64,000 nucleotides of DNA from Devosia sp. Leaf420 (GTDB lineage Bacteria; Pseudomonadota; Alphaproteobacteria; Rhizobiales; Devosiaceae): NCBI RefSeq assembly GCF_001425445.1, contig NZ_LMQU01000015.1, positions 1 to 64,000 of the forward strand. Direction: 5' to 3'. The notes below the pieces were generated by a model. That model searched no databases. It had not been told where the DNA came from and saw only the letters and a program-made list of their open reading frames with translations. How positions within the stretch are numbered: position 1 is the first letter of the stretch; each line of letters opens with the position of its first letter. Position numbers and translations under genes: made by a program. This document shows, one piece after another, positions 28,070-37,278 of this stretch.

Positions 28070-29245
28070 ATGTCTGCAACACCTGCCGCGCCAAGCGAAA
28101 CGCATCACGTCCTTTCGGGAACAAGGGAACAATGGGCGACCCGAGCAGTCTTTCTCGTTGCCGGGCTCGCCATGGCGGCCTGGGCGCCGCTCGTCCCCTT
28201 CGCCAAGGCGCGGGTCGGGGTGGAAGACGGCGCGCTTGGCCTGTTGCTCCTGTGTCTGGGATTGGGGTCGATCGTCGCCATGCCGATCACCGGCGTGCTG
28301 GCCAGCCGCTTCGGCTGCCGCGCCATCATCGTCGCGAGCACGATAGCCGTCGCGATCGTCGTGCCGTTCCTCGCCGTGGTTGATACCGTTCCGGGCCTTG
28401 CCATAGCTCTTGCCCTGTTCGGGGCAAGCGTCGGAACAGTGGACGTCGCCATGAATATCCAAGCGGTCATGGTCGAAAAGGACAGCGGACGCAATATGAT
28501 GTCCGGCTTCCATGGCCTCTTCAGCCTTGGCGGCATTGTCGGCGCTGGTGGAGTAAGCCTGCTGCTCGGCTTTGGCGTCAGCCCGCTGGCTGCCACTCTC
28601 GCGATCAGCGCCATGCTTGCAGTTTTGCTGGTCTATTCCTTTTCCGGCCTGTTGCCCTATGGCAACCGTGAAGCCGGCGATACGCCGCTCTTTGTCGTTC
28701 CCAAGGGCATCGTCATCTTCATTGGCCTGCTGTGCTTCCTGGTTTTCCTTGGCGAAGGCGCGATCCTCGATTGGAGTGCTCTCTTTCTCATCGGCACCCA
28801 TCAGGTCGATCCTGTTCAGGCCGGCTTTGGCTACACCATGTTTGCCATTGCCATGACCCTTGGACGGTTAACAGGCGACAAGATCGTCAAGGCCCTTGGC
28901 GGCACCAAAGTCGTCGTTATCGGCGGGCTCCTCGCCGCTGCCGGGTTTCTTCTTGCGGTGTTTGCGCCGGCCCAGCCTCTGGCCTTTGCCGGCTTCCTGC
29001 TCGTTGGCCTGGGTGCGTCCAATATCGTGCCGGTTCTCTTTACCGCTGCGGGCAATCAGACCCGCATGCCGGCGAGCCTTGCCATCGCGGCTATCACGAC
29101 GCTCGGCTATGCCGGTATCTTGGCTGGCCCCGCGGCGATCGGCTTCATTGCCCAACACTGGACCCTCAGTACAGCCTTTATCCTTGTCGCAGTGGGGCTG
29201 GTCTTTGTTGCAGTAAGCTGGCCTCTGACCACGCGCCGTCGCTGA
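28070..29245 (+). CDS. MFS transporter, copy 2 (tandem paralogue)
   Basis: A 391-residue 12-TM facilitator that aligns end to end with copy 1: AWAPLVPFAKARVG, LLLLCLGLGSIVAMPITG, MSGFHGLFSLGGI and VPKGIV have direct counterparts. It has about 20 extra N-terminal residues. Copies are 29 bases apart, so they arose by tandem duplication and are co-transcribed. They may have split substrates or form a pair. Confidence 0.9.
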   Translation: MSATPAAPSETHHVLSGTREQWATRAVFLVAGLAMAAWAPLVPFAKARVGVEDGALGLLLLCLGLGSIVAMPITGVLASRFGCRAIIVASTIAVAIVVPFLAVVDTVPGLAIALALFGASVGTVDVAMNIQAVMVEKDSGRNMMSGFHGLFSLGGIVGAGGVSLLLGFGVSPLAATLAISAMLAVLLVYSFSGLLPYGNREAGDTPLFVVPKGIVIFIGLLCFLVFLGEGAILDWSALFLIGTHQVDPVQAGFGYTMFAIAMTLGRLTGDKIVKALGGTKVVVIGGLLAAAGFLLAVFAPAQPLAFAGFLLVGLGASNIVPVLFTAAGNQTRMPASLAIAAITTLGYAGILAGPAAIGFIAQHWTLSTAFILVAVGLVFVAVSWPLTTRRR

Positions 29246-29260
29246 CGGTGCCGCCCAAAC

Positions 29261-30592
29261 CTAACGAAATTCGAAACGCTCGGTGATGATTTCCTCGCTC
29301 CGCAGCCCCGCTGATTCAAGCTGGGTTTTGAGGTCATCTGTCATCGCGCTCGGCCCACAAAGGAAGACGCGCTGTGTCCGCGGCGCGCCTTCGAGAGCAT
29401 CGACTGCGGCAAGCCTACCTTTGATGGTGCTGTCGTGGATGGTGAAACGGCCATTGGGCAGCGCTGCCATCAGTGCTTCGATTTCAGCTTTGTATATCGC
29501 CTGTTCCTCGCCGCGAACCGACCAGATGAGATGGATAACCTGCTCCGGACGCGTTTTGGATAGGGCCTGCAGGGCGGATAAAAACGGGGTGATGCCTATC
29601 CCGCCGGCGATCCATAACTGGGGCGCGGAGCTCGAGAGAATATCTTCGCCAAAATGCCCATAGGGACCATGGAGAATAGCCTCTTTTCCGGCATCGAGCT
29701 CAGCCAAGCCCTTTGTAAATGGCCCCGCCATTTTGATCGACAGGCGGACACTGCCCTGATCGTCGATGCCGGAGATCGAGAACGGGTGACGGTCTTGACC
29801 CAGTCGGAGCAGCACAAACTTACCGGGCGCGGGGACGAATGACGTGGTGCCTGCAAAGACCAGCTCACGTACATCGCCAAAAGTCTCTGCCGATTGCACA
29901 CTCACTCGGACGCCGCGGCGGGGCTGCAGGAAGACGCTGTCGAACCACGCATAGGTGCCCACGGCGACGGTCAGGATCATATACCAATCCCCCTGCAGCA
30001 TGATCGCATGCACGGTGCCCCCAAGAAACGGGATGATCATCAGCTTGTGGGTTTTGAGCCAACGCCGATAGGGCATCTTCATCCAGATGGTCATGGCTAC
30101 GAGGATCAGAAGGCCAAAGGTGCCAACCATGCCCAGCGTATAGGCCCAGTCACGCCCCGGCAGCATGTAGGTCGCGACGAGGCTCCAGTTCGGAAGGGCC
30201 TGCACCACCAGCGCGCCAGTATGGAGCACGACGAAGGTAAGCGCTGTCTTGCCGGCAAAAGTATGAAGCGCATAGACCCGGCTGGCGCCACCAAAAAGCC
30301 TCTCCATCCAATGCCAGCGCGTCGCGAGAATGAAATTCAGCGCAAAAAGCAAAGCGGCATAAAAGCCAAGGGAACTACCCGCTTCGTAGAGCGGATCGTC
30401 CTTGCTGCCATTTTGGAGGAAATCGCCGGTCGCAAGCCGCAGATCCGTCGCGCCGATCAGTTCGAATGCCGACAGGGCCAATGCGTAAAGCGCCACGGCA
30501 CCGATGGCGATGCCGACGACGTTCTGTCCCTTGAGATTGCCTGGTAGCCGATGCGACAACCAGTTGATCGGTGCGTAGAAATTCATCCCCAA
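29261..30592 (-). CDS. Ferric-reductase-like flavocytochrome (NADPH/FAD/heme)
   Basis: A 443-residue membrane protein: six to seven TMs, then an FAD/NAD(P) domain. Two His pairs spaced 14 and 13 (HTFAGKTALTFVVLH and HKLMIIPFLGGTVH) are the expected ligands of two stacked hemes. FAD-binding HPFSISG, nucleotide-binding GGIGITPF and FLCGPSAM follow. It would pass electrons from NAD(P)H across the membrane to ferric iron, oxygen or another acceptor. It lies 84 bases downstream of a two-component pair on the same strand and has a dyad in its promoter region. Confidence 0.9.
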   Translation of the reverse strand: MGMNFYAPINWLSHRLPGNLKGQNVVGIAIGAVALYALALSAFELIGATDLRLATGDFLQNGSKDDPLYEAGSSLGFYAALLFALNFILATRWHWMERLFGGASRVYALHTFAGKTALTFVVLHTGALVVQALPNWSLVATYMLPGRDWAYTLGMVGTFGLLILVAMTIWMKMPYRRWLKTHKLMIIPFLGGTVHAIMLQGDWYMILTVAVGTYAWFDSVFLQPRRGVRVSVQSAETFGDVRELVFAGTTSFVPAPGKFVLLRLGQDRHPFSISGIDDQGSVRLSIKMAGPFTKGLAELDAGKEAILHGPYGHFGEDILSSSAPQLWIAGGIGITPFLSALQALSKTRPEQVIHLIWSVRGEEQAIYKAEIEALMAALPNGRFTIHDSTIKGRLAAVDALEGAPRTQRVFLCGPSAMTDDLKTQLESAGLRSEEIITERFEFR

Positions 30593-30667
30593 AATTGCCT
30601 CCGGCGCTGTTGCGAGGCATTTGAGGGCAGGGCGCTCTGAGCACCATGGCGAGGCCTGCCGAGGACT

Positions 30668-30683
30668 TCCGTAGTTCTACGGA
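30668..30683. promoter_or_regulatory. Perfect dyad upstream of the flavocytochrome gene
   Basis: TCCGTAG-TT-CTACGGA, a 7-bp perfect inverted repeat with a 2-base centre. It overlaps the stop codon of the response regulator (TAG at 30,677-30,679) and lies 76 bases before the flavocytochrome start, a fitting place for an activator of LuxR/FixJ type. Confidence 0.55.
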
Positions 30684-31285
30684 GTGGCGGCGCCGGCCGC
30701 GTTCCAGACGCGGGTCAATTCGACCACCGAGGTCGTTTCGATCTTGGCGCAAATGGAGGATCGATGGCTTTCGACGGTTCTTGGGGATAGCTCAAGCGCC
30801 AACGCGATGTCCTTGGTCGCGAGACCTTTGGAGATCAAAGCAAGGACGTCGCGCTCACGCGGCGTCAGCCGGTCCAGCAATAGGCGAAATTCGGAATGTT
30901 CGGCGTTCCGCTGCGAGATTTCAGAGAGCACCTCCTGGCCGCGCTGGATCGCCTCGATCAGGTCTTGCTCGTCGACAGGCTTGGTCAAAAAATCCACCGC
31001 GCCGTTTCGAAAGGCACGACGGCACGCATCGATATCGCCATGGCCGGTTATGAGCACCGTCGGCCAGGCAATGTTCCGACTGCGCAATTCCTCTTGCAGT
31101 TTCAGCCCGGACATTACCGGCATGCGCATATCAAGAACGACGACGCCGGCACCGAGATGAGGCAATTGCGCCAGAAAGCTCATTGGGCCTTCAAAGCTGA
31201 AAACCTTCAATCCAACGGTTTCAAGCAGCAGTGCCAGAGCTTTGCGCACGGCAGGGTCGTCATCGATGAGGTGAACGATGTCCAT
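30677..31285 (-). CDS. FixJ-family response regulator
   Basis: A 202-residue regulator: a receiver with acidic pocket LIDDDP, phospho-Asp in VVLDMRMP, a Thr in ITGHGD and Lys in LTKP; then a LuxR-type HTH (LTPRERDVLALISKGLATKDIA, SPRTVESHRS). Its ATG overlaps the kinase stop by one base (TGATG). It is the cognate partner of the kinase and a likely activator of the flavocytochrome gene. Confidence 0.95.
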   Translation of the reverse strand: MDIVHLIDDDPAVRKALALLLETVGLKVFSFEGPMSFLAQLPHLGAGVVVLDMRMPVMSGLKLQEELRSRNIAWPTVLITGHGDIDACRRAFRNGAVDFLTKPVDEQDLIEAIQRGQEVLSEISQRNAEHSEFRLLLDRLTPRERDVLALISKGLATKDIALALELSPRTVESHRSSICAKIETTSVVELTRVWNAAGAATP

Positions 31286-32646
31286 CACTCTGCTCTCCCT
31301 GAAACCGGCAGGACAATCCGGAAGGTAGTGTTTTCGCTCTCGACATAACTCAGACTGCCGCCCATACGCTCGACGAGCCGCTGACACAAAGCCAGCCCGA
31401 GCCCCATGCCGGCAGGTTTGCTGGTTATGAATGGCTCGAACAGATGCGCCTTTACACTGTCGTCCACGCCCCGTCCGGTATCCACGATATCGACTACCGC
31501 CGTCTCGCCATCGCGCCGCGTTGACACGGTGATTGTTCCCCTAGCGTCCGCGATGGCGTCCATGGCGTTGCGCACCAAGTTGAAGATGACCTGTTCCAGT
31601 TGAACCGCGTCGGCCCGAACCGTCAGCAGCGGATCGGCGTGAACCTGCACCAGGTTGATGTGCCGCGCCGCGAGATCGCCCCGCACCAGACTTTCGACAC
31701 TGCTTATCGCGTCAGCCAAGGAGACCACCGCGGACTCATGATTTTCAAGCCGCACCCATTGACGCAGCTTGGCAAGGATTGCCGAGGCGCGCTTGGTTTG
31801 AAGGATAGTCTCGTCCAAGATTGGTTCCAGCACCGCCACGTCGCCGCGCGCCAGCAGGCGGCGCCCCGCCTGCGCCTGACTTAGGATTGCGGTCAGGGGC
31901 TGGGTCAATTCATGCGCAATCCCGCTCGCCATCTCACCCAGTCCATTGACGCGCGAAGCATGTTCAAGACGCGCAAGATTTTCGCCACGAAGCGCGCGGC
32001 GCTCAGCGCGACGGGCCGTATGCCACTGCTGCCAGGCAATGAGAGCGAGGCAGTAAATAACAAGCGTCAATCCGCTCACCGCCAGCGTGGGCCAGATTGG
32101 CAGGAGCGATGTTAGTTCCGGAACAACCGTTGCGGACAGGACCAGCGGTTGGCTCGCGCTTTCCAAGGTCCCCACAAATTCGGGGTCTGCAATTGGCGGT
32201 CCCACCAGCAGCGTGCCACCGGGCAAAGCAAGGTTCGCGACGATATCGCCGAGGTCTTGCGGGAGCAGATCGCCTGCGTCGATCGTCAGGTCGACACCAC
32301 GTCCCTCGCTCACAGTGATGAAACTATACTGCTCTCCCCGCCCGGCTTTGAGCCCACTCGTCTCGGATGACGTGGCCTCGATTGAAATCACACGTGGGTA
32401 AGCGGCCTCGATTGCCTCCGCGGCATCCTGAAACATTTGTCCGTCGCCGGATTGCAGGATAGCGGCCAAGGCCGTCGAGAGGGCGATGTGCTGCTCAACG
32501 AGAGCGGATGCCCGACCCTGAAGAGACAGCGCAGTCGCGTCAAAACTCTCATAGGCATTCGCCAGGTTCCAGATGAGGACGCTGGCCCCCGCGGCGAGAA
32601 CCACCAAAATTCCGGAGATGACGGTGAGGAGACGAGCGCGGATCAT
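31285..32646 (-). CDS. FixL-like sensor histidine kinase
   Basis: A 453-residue kinase: TM1 about 7-26, a periplasmic sensor of about 155 residues, TM2 about 185-208, a short coiled coil (RRAERRALRGENLARLEHA), then a HisKA of the FixL type (GIAHELTQPLTAILSQAQAG), N-box VIFNLVRNAMDA, G1 DTGRGV, G2 GMGLGLALC. No PAS-heme domain, so it does not sense oxygen in the FixL way. The signal is periplasmic or membrane-borne. Confidence 0.94.
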   Translation of the reverse strand: MIRARLLTVISGILVVLAAGASVLIWNLANAYESFDATALSLQGRASALVEQHIALSTALAAILQSGDGQMFQDAAEAIEAAYPRVISIEATSSETSGLKAGRGEQYSFITVSEGRGVDLTIDAGDLLPQDLGDIVANLALPGGTLLVGPPIADPEFVGTLESASQPLVLSATVVPELTSLLPIWPTLAVSGLTLVIYCLALIAWQQWHTARRAERRALRGENLARLEHASRVNGLGEMASGIAHELTQPLTAILSQAQAGRRLLARGDVAVLEPILDETILQTKRASAILAKLRQWVRLENHESAVVSLADAISSVESLVRGDLAARHINLVQVHADPLLTVRADAVQLEQVIFNLVRNAMDAIADARGTITVSTRRDGETAVVDIVDTGRGVDDSVKAHLFEPFITSKPAGMGLGLALCQRLVERMGGSLSYVESENTTFRIVLPVSGRAE

Positions 32647-32741
32647 GAGCCTTCAATAGCCGAGCATCAACCGGACCTAAAGGCAATCCAACGGGATGCA
32701 GACGAGAGCGCGGATTCACGCCTTGCCAAGTCCAGTTCTAT

Positions 32742-32770
32742 TTGTCAGACATATGTCATTAGACCATTGT
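32742..32770 (+). promoter_or_regulatory. Possible promoter/operator of the second peptide-type importer
   Basis: TTGTCA (32742-32747) and CATTGT (32765-32770) with a 17-base spacer, overlapping TTGTCAGACAT, which resembles a GntR half-palindrome (TTGT-n3-ACA). The GntR gene closing this operon is a candidate binder. The rest of 32,647-32,910 holds no gene. Confidence 0.25.
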
Positions 32771-32910
32771 TAAGGAAATCAGATCGCGCGCAGCGCCGGA
32801 CCTGAGGGGGGTTCGGCGTCAAGAGAGCGACCGTCTCTTGCTGGCCAAATGCCTGCACCGACGGCGCATGAGGGAACGTCCATCTGGCTCTGGATTAAGG
32901 AGGGAGCTCT

Positions 32911-34515
32911 ATGAATACACTTGTGAGACTGGCCGGCGTGTTGGTCGCCGCCACGGCGCTTTCAATACCGGCATTCGCCCAAACGACTGTTGTTGCGCCA
33001 AGCGGCAGCACCGCCGGCACCTATATGGACTACATGAAAACGGTCTACGATCGCGGCACCGGCTCTGAACTGCTGCAGATCCCGATCGCGACCTTCGACA
33101 AGGAATTCGAACTGACGCCGATGGCGGCGGAAAGCTGGACCCAGTCGGAAGACGGTCTAACGTGGACGTTTAAACTGCGCTCCGGCCTTGTGTGGTCGGA
33201 CGGCGAGCCGCTGACCGCTGAGGACTTTGTCTTTGCGCTCCAGCACGCCGCGACATCCGGCTACGATTTTGCCTGGTATTGGGACTTCGCCGGCGGCATC
33301 AAGGGTTGGAAGGAAGTCACTGAAGGCACGGCAGACGTGTCGACCCTTGGGCTCAAGGCGGTCGATGATCTCACAATCGAAGTGACGACGGTCGCGCCAA
33401 AGCCCTATCTGCCATCGGTGACGAGCCTTTGGTATCCCGTGCCGAAGCACAAGGTCGATGAACTGGGTGACGATTGGTCGCTCGATGTCTCGACCATCGT
33501 GTCCTCGGGCCCCTTCGAAATCGAGAGCTGGGAAAAGTCGAACAATTCCGTCGTTCTGACCAAGTCCGATACCTATACGGGCCCTTGGTCGCCAATGATC
33601 GACCGGCTCGAACTCGATCCGACGCTCAATGCGCCTGAAGTCGGCCTCCCGGCCTTCCTTGCCGGCGATGCGGACTATTCCTTCCTCAATACCGGACAGG
33701 TGCCCGTCGCAACGTCGCGTTATCCCGACGGCATCCGCAAGAACGCGGTTTTCGCGACCTCGTACATTTCGTACGATCTCGATGCCGCGCCGTTCAACGA
33801 CGTCAATGTCCGCCGTGCCTTCTACTATGCGGTCAACCGCGACGAGCTGACCTCGACGGTCCTCAAGGACATCGCCATTCCGGCCGGCTCGATCCTGCCG
33901 CCCGGCTATCCTGGCTACAATCCCGATATCGCGGCGGAAGCCGTGTTCGATCCGGAAAAGGCCAAGAAATTCCTCGCCGATGCGGGCTTCCCCAATGGCG
34001 AAGGCTTCCCGGATGTCGAAATCTGGTACCGCGACGAGGGCGGATACAACAAGGCGATCGTGCCGGCCATGGCGCAGTATCTGCAGGCCGAGTTCAAGGA
34101 AGTGCTGGGGATCACCCTCAACATCCGCGCTTTGCCAGGGCCCGAATGGATGGATGGTCTTCGCGGCAAGAAGAACAATATCTTCATTGCCCCTTATGAA
34201 TACGACTATCTCGATCCGTCCAACTTCTACGGCATCTTCTACAATGGCGGCCGCCACGGCTATTTCATTCCCGAATATGATGAGATCGTCGCCAAGGCCG
34301 ATAGCGAGAGCGATTGGGACACGCGCTACAAGCTCTATGCGGAAGCCGAGCAGCTCATGATCGACCAGGGCCTCATCGTGCCACTGGTGCATCCGGTGAC
34401 CATTGCGGTGGTGTCCGATCAGTTGACTGGCGATGGCGTACAGCCAAATTCGCTGGGCTTCACTCAGCTCGATCGTCTCGGCCACTACTTCTTCACGCAC
34501 ATCACGAAGCAGTAG
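32911..34515 (+). CDS. Peptide-type ABC transporter substrate-binding protein
   Basis: A 534-residue SBP_bac_5 protein. Signal peptide MNTLVRLAGVLVAATALS, cleavage after AFA. Features: WTFKLRSGLVWSDGEPLTAEDFV, the NVRRAFYYAVNRDEL segment, and the C-terminal LVPLVHPVT. A strong AAGGAGGG site precedes ATG 32911. It starts a six-gene operon with ATPase, two permeases, a class V aminotransferase and a GntR regulator. Confidence 0.94.
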   Translation: MNTLVRLAGVLVAATALSIPAFAQTTVVAPSGSTAGTYMDYMKTVYDRGTGSELLQIPIATFDKEFELTPMAAESWTQSEDGLTWTFKLRSGLVWSDGEPLTAEDFVFALQHAATSGYDFAWYWDFAGGIKGWKEVTEGTADVSTLGLKAVDDLTIEVTTVAPKPYLPSVTSLWYPVPKHKVDELGDDWSLDVSTIVSSGPFEIESWEKSNNSVVLTKSDTYTGPWSPMIDRLELDPTLNAPEVGLPAFLAGDADYSFLNTGQVPVATSRYPDGIRKNAVFATSYISYDLDAAPFNDVNVRRAFYYAVNRDELTSTVLKDIAIPAGSILPPGYPGYNPDIAAEAVFDPEKAKKFLADAGFPNGEGFPDVEIWYRDEGGYNKAIVPAMAQYLQAEFKEVLGITLNIRALPGPEWMDGLRGKKNNIFIAPYEYDYLDPSNFYGIFYNGGRHGYFIPEYDEIVAKADSESDWDTRYKLYAEAEQLMIDQGLIVPLVHPVTIAVVSDQLTGDGVQPNSLGFTQLDRLGHYFFTHITKQ

Positions 34516-34531
34516 TCGCTCCTCGCCCAAC

Positions 34532-34559
34532 GCGCTTCCCGGCTTTGATCGGGAGGCGC
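34532..34559 (+). other. Stable hairpin after the binding-protein gene
   Basis: A 10-bp stem GCGCTTCCCG/CGGGAGGCGC (one G-T pair), 8-nt loop, no U-tract, between binding-protein and ATPase genes. Same placement as the hairpin at 22,700. Confidence 0.6.
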
Positions 34560-34579
34560 CCTCTACCAAGGGCCTATTC

Positions 34580-36337
34580 ATGCCTCTCGTCGAAATCGAA
34601 GGCCTGCGCGTCAGCTTTCGCCAATATGGTGGCCGGGTCGATGCGGTTCGCCATGTCAGCTTCAGCGTCAATGAAGGCGAAAGCGTCGGCATTGTCGGGG
34701 AATCCGGTTCCGGTAAATCCGTGAGCTGTTCAGCGCTGCTGCGGCTGCTGCCCGCGACCGCGGAAGTTGAGGCAATCACGTTGCGGCTCGATGGCGTCGA
34801 TGTCCTCAAGGCAAATAGGGAGGACCTGGCGCGGCTGCGTGGTCGTTCCGCGGCCATGATCTTTCAGGATCCGATGACGGCCTTTGATCCGGTCTTCACC
34901 ATTGGCCATCAGATCGCCGAGACAATTCAGGCGCACCGGAAGATCGGCAAACGCGAGGCTCTGGCGGAAGCCGAGCAGCTTTTGCAGCGGGTCGAAATCA
35001 AGAATGCAGCCGATGTTCTGAAATACTATCCGCATCAATTATCCGGTGGCATGTTGCAGCGCGCCATGATTGCCATGGCACTGTCCTGCCGTCCGAAACT
35101 GCTGATTGCCGACGAGCCGACCACGGCGCTCGACGTCACCATTCAGGCGCAGATCCTGCAGTTGATCAAAAAAGTGCAGGCCGAATTCGGCATGGCTCTC
35201 ATCATGATCACCCACGATCTCGGCGTCATCGCCGAAACAGTTGATCGGGTCGTCGTCATGTATGGCGGCGAGATCATGGAAGAGGGGCCGGTTACCGAAA
35301 TCTTCGAAGCACCCAAGCACGCCTATACCAAGGCGCTGCTGGCGAGCCTTCATTCGCGCTTCGAACCATCCAAGGGCGACCCGGACGCGGTGGCGCCGGC
35401 GCTCGAATTGCGCGGTCTCGCGAAATCCTATCACACGCGCCGCCGCAGCGGTTTTCGCGTCACTCACGGCGAGTTCCAGGCGGTAAAGTCGGTCGATGTG
35501 GTCCTGCCGCGCAACCGGATCGTGGCTCTGGTGGGGGAGTCCGGTTCTGGCAAAACCACAACCGGCCTCATGGCCATGCGCCTGACGGAGCCGAGCAGGG
35601 GCAAGATCCTGGTCGATGGTACCGATATTTCGGGGCTGGACGCAGCGGCACTGATCCCCTTCCGAAAGCGCATGCAGATCGTTTTTCAGGATAGCTATTC
35701 CGCGCTCGATCCGATGATGACGCTGAGCCAGATCATCGCTGAGCCGCTCCATATTCACGGGATCGGTTCATCGCGCGAGCAAACCCAGAAAGCGCTCGCT
35801 TGGCTCGAACGGGTGGGGCTCCCGCGCAATTTTGCCAGCCGCTACCCGCACGAACTGTCCGGCGGCCAGCGCCAGCGCGTCGCCATCGCCCGGGCATTGA
35901 TCCTCGAGCCCACCGTGCTCGTCGCTGATGAACCAACCTCGGCGCTCGACGTGACGGTCAAGGCGCAGATCATCAATCTCCTCAAGGACCTGCAGGCCGA
36001 ACTCGGGCTGTCGATCCTCTTCATCAGCCATGATCTGTCGACGGTCAAATCGCTCACCGACAGTGTCGTCGTCATGTATCGCGGCCGGGTTGTGGAGGAA
36101 GCGCCGACCGCGCGTCTCTTCGCCGATCCGCGACATCCCTATACCCGCGCACTGCTCGATGCGATCCCGGCGACCAATCCGCGCGAAAAGCGGCAACGCA
36201 CATTCCTCACCGCCGAGGAAATCCGCGCCGGCACCCCGCGCTATACCGTCATCCAGACCGGCTCCGCCCCCAGTCCCGATCCGCAACTCGTCACCATCGC
36301 CCCAGGACATCGGGTCGAGGCGATCGTGACCACGTGA
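34580..36337 (+). CDS. Fused DppD-DppF ABC transporter ATPase
   Basis: A 585-residue protein with two nucleotide-binding domains. First: GESGSGKSV, signature [24 protein letters not shown]. Second: [43 protein letters not shown]. The SGGM and SGGQ signatures mark DppD-like and DppF-like halves fused in one chain, as in GsiA/YejF. ATG 34580 follows AAGGG by 7 bases. Confidence 0.95.
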   Translation: MPLVEIEGLRVSFRQYGGRVDAVRHVSFSVNEGESVGIVGESGSGKSVSCSALLRLLPATAEVEAITLRLDGVDVLKANREDLARLRGRSAAMIFQDPMTAFDPVFTIGHQIAETIQAHRKIGKREALAEAEQLLQRVEIKNAADVLKYYPHQLSGGMLQRAMIAMALSCRPKLLIADEPTTALDVTIQAQILQLIKKVQAEFGMALIMITHDLGVIAETVDRVVVMYGGEIMEEGPVTEIFEAPKHAYTKALLASLHSRFEPSKGDPDAVAPALELRGLAKSYHTRRRSGFRVTHGEFQAVKSVDVVLPRNRIVALVGESGSGKTTTGLMAMRLTEPSRGKILVDGTDISGLDAAALIPFRKRMQIVFQDSYSALDPMMTLSQIIAEPLHIHGIGSSREQTQKALAWLERVGLPRNFASRYPHELSGGQRQRVAIARALILEPTVLVADEPTSALDVTVKAQIINLLKDLQAELGLSILFISHDLSTVKSLTDSVVVMYRGRVVEEAPTARLFADPRHPYTRALLDAIPATNPREKRQRTFLTAEEIRAGTPRYTVIQTGSAPSPDPQLVTIAPGHRVEAIVTT

Positions 36338-36348
36338 GGAGATAAGCG

Positions 36349-37278
36349 ATGCTAGGCCATATCATCCGCCGCGTCCTCTCGGTCGCTTTCACCTTCATCA
36401 TCGTGTCGGTCATCATCTTCCTGATGATGCATTCCGTGCCCGGCGGGCCGTTCGATGCCAATGACATGCCGGTCTCCGAGGCCGTCCGCGCCAAGATGAT
36501 GGCGCAGTGGGGGCTCGATCAGCCGCTGCATGTGCAATATTTCAATTACATGTGGGGCGTCCTGCACCTCGATTTCGGGGTGCCGTTCCAGAGCCCAGGC
36601 GAAACCGTCGTCGAGCTCATTTCCCGCGCCTGGGTGCCAAGCCTAGTCCTTGGCGGGTTGGGTGTGCTGATCGGGGCGCCACTCGGCATTCTGCTCGGCA
36701 TGGCCGCAGCCCTGAACCGCAATTCCTGGATCGATTATGTCGCCTCGACCGTCGCGACCCTTGGGCTCACCATCCCGGTCTTCGTGACCTCGATGCTTCT
36801 TATTTTGATCTTCGCGGTCTGGCTTAACTGGCTTCCGGCAAGCGGCTGGCCGCAGCCCAATCGTTGGATCCTGCCGATCGCCTGCTATGCCGCGATCCCG
36901 CTCGCGACCTATGCGCGATATACGCGCTCGGCGGTGCTCGATACGCTCAATCGCCCCTTCGTCACCGTGCTGCGTGCCAAGGGCCTCAGCGAACGTCGCA
37001 TCATCTTCCAGCACGTCATGCGCAATTCTGCCATTCCGCTGGTTACGGTGTTTCTGCCCATGTTCATCGGTACGGCCACGGGCTCGATCTTTGTCGAAGC
37101 CATGTTCCGCGTCCCGGGTCTCGGCGCTTATTTCGTCTCGTCGATCCAGGTGCGCGATTACACGCTTCAGATGGCGCTGATGCTGCTCATCACCTTTATG
37201 TACTGCATTGCTTATCTCCTCTCCGACATCGCCTATGCGCTCCTCAATCCGCGCATCCGGGTAGGAGGCGCCGAATGA
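36349..37278 (+). CDS. DppB-type ABC transporter permease
   Basis: A 309-residue, six-TM permease with HSVPGGPFD near the N-terminus (the DppB P-G-G-P/D pattern) and EAA loop FVTVLRAKGLSERRIIFQHVMRN. GAGGAG precedes the ATG. Overlaps the next permease by ATGA. Confidence 0.95.
   Translation: MLGHIIRRVLSVAFTFIIVSVIIFLMMHSVPGGPFDANDMPVSEAVRAKMMAQWGLDQPLHVQYFNYMWGVLHLDFGVPFQSPGETVVELISRAWVPSLVLGGLGVLIGAPLGILLGMAAALNRNSWIDYVASTVATLGLTIPVFVTSMLLILIFAVWLNWLPASGWPQPNRWILPIACYAAIPLATYARYTRSAVLDTLNRPFVTVLRAKGLSERRIIFQHVMRNSAIPLVTVFLPMFIGTATGSIFVEAMFRVPGLGAYFVSSIQVRDYTLQMALMLLITFMYCIAYLLSDIAYALLNPRIRVGGAE

Noticed and set aside
31285-32646. Calling the kinase FixL
   Set aside because: The kinase core is FixL-like, but there is no PAS-heme domain; the sensor is periplasmic.
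33157-34857. 566-codon minus-strand frame opposite the second binding protein
   Set aside because: Composition typical of antisense frames in high-GC DNA; no recognisable domain.
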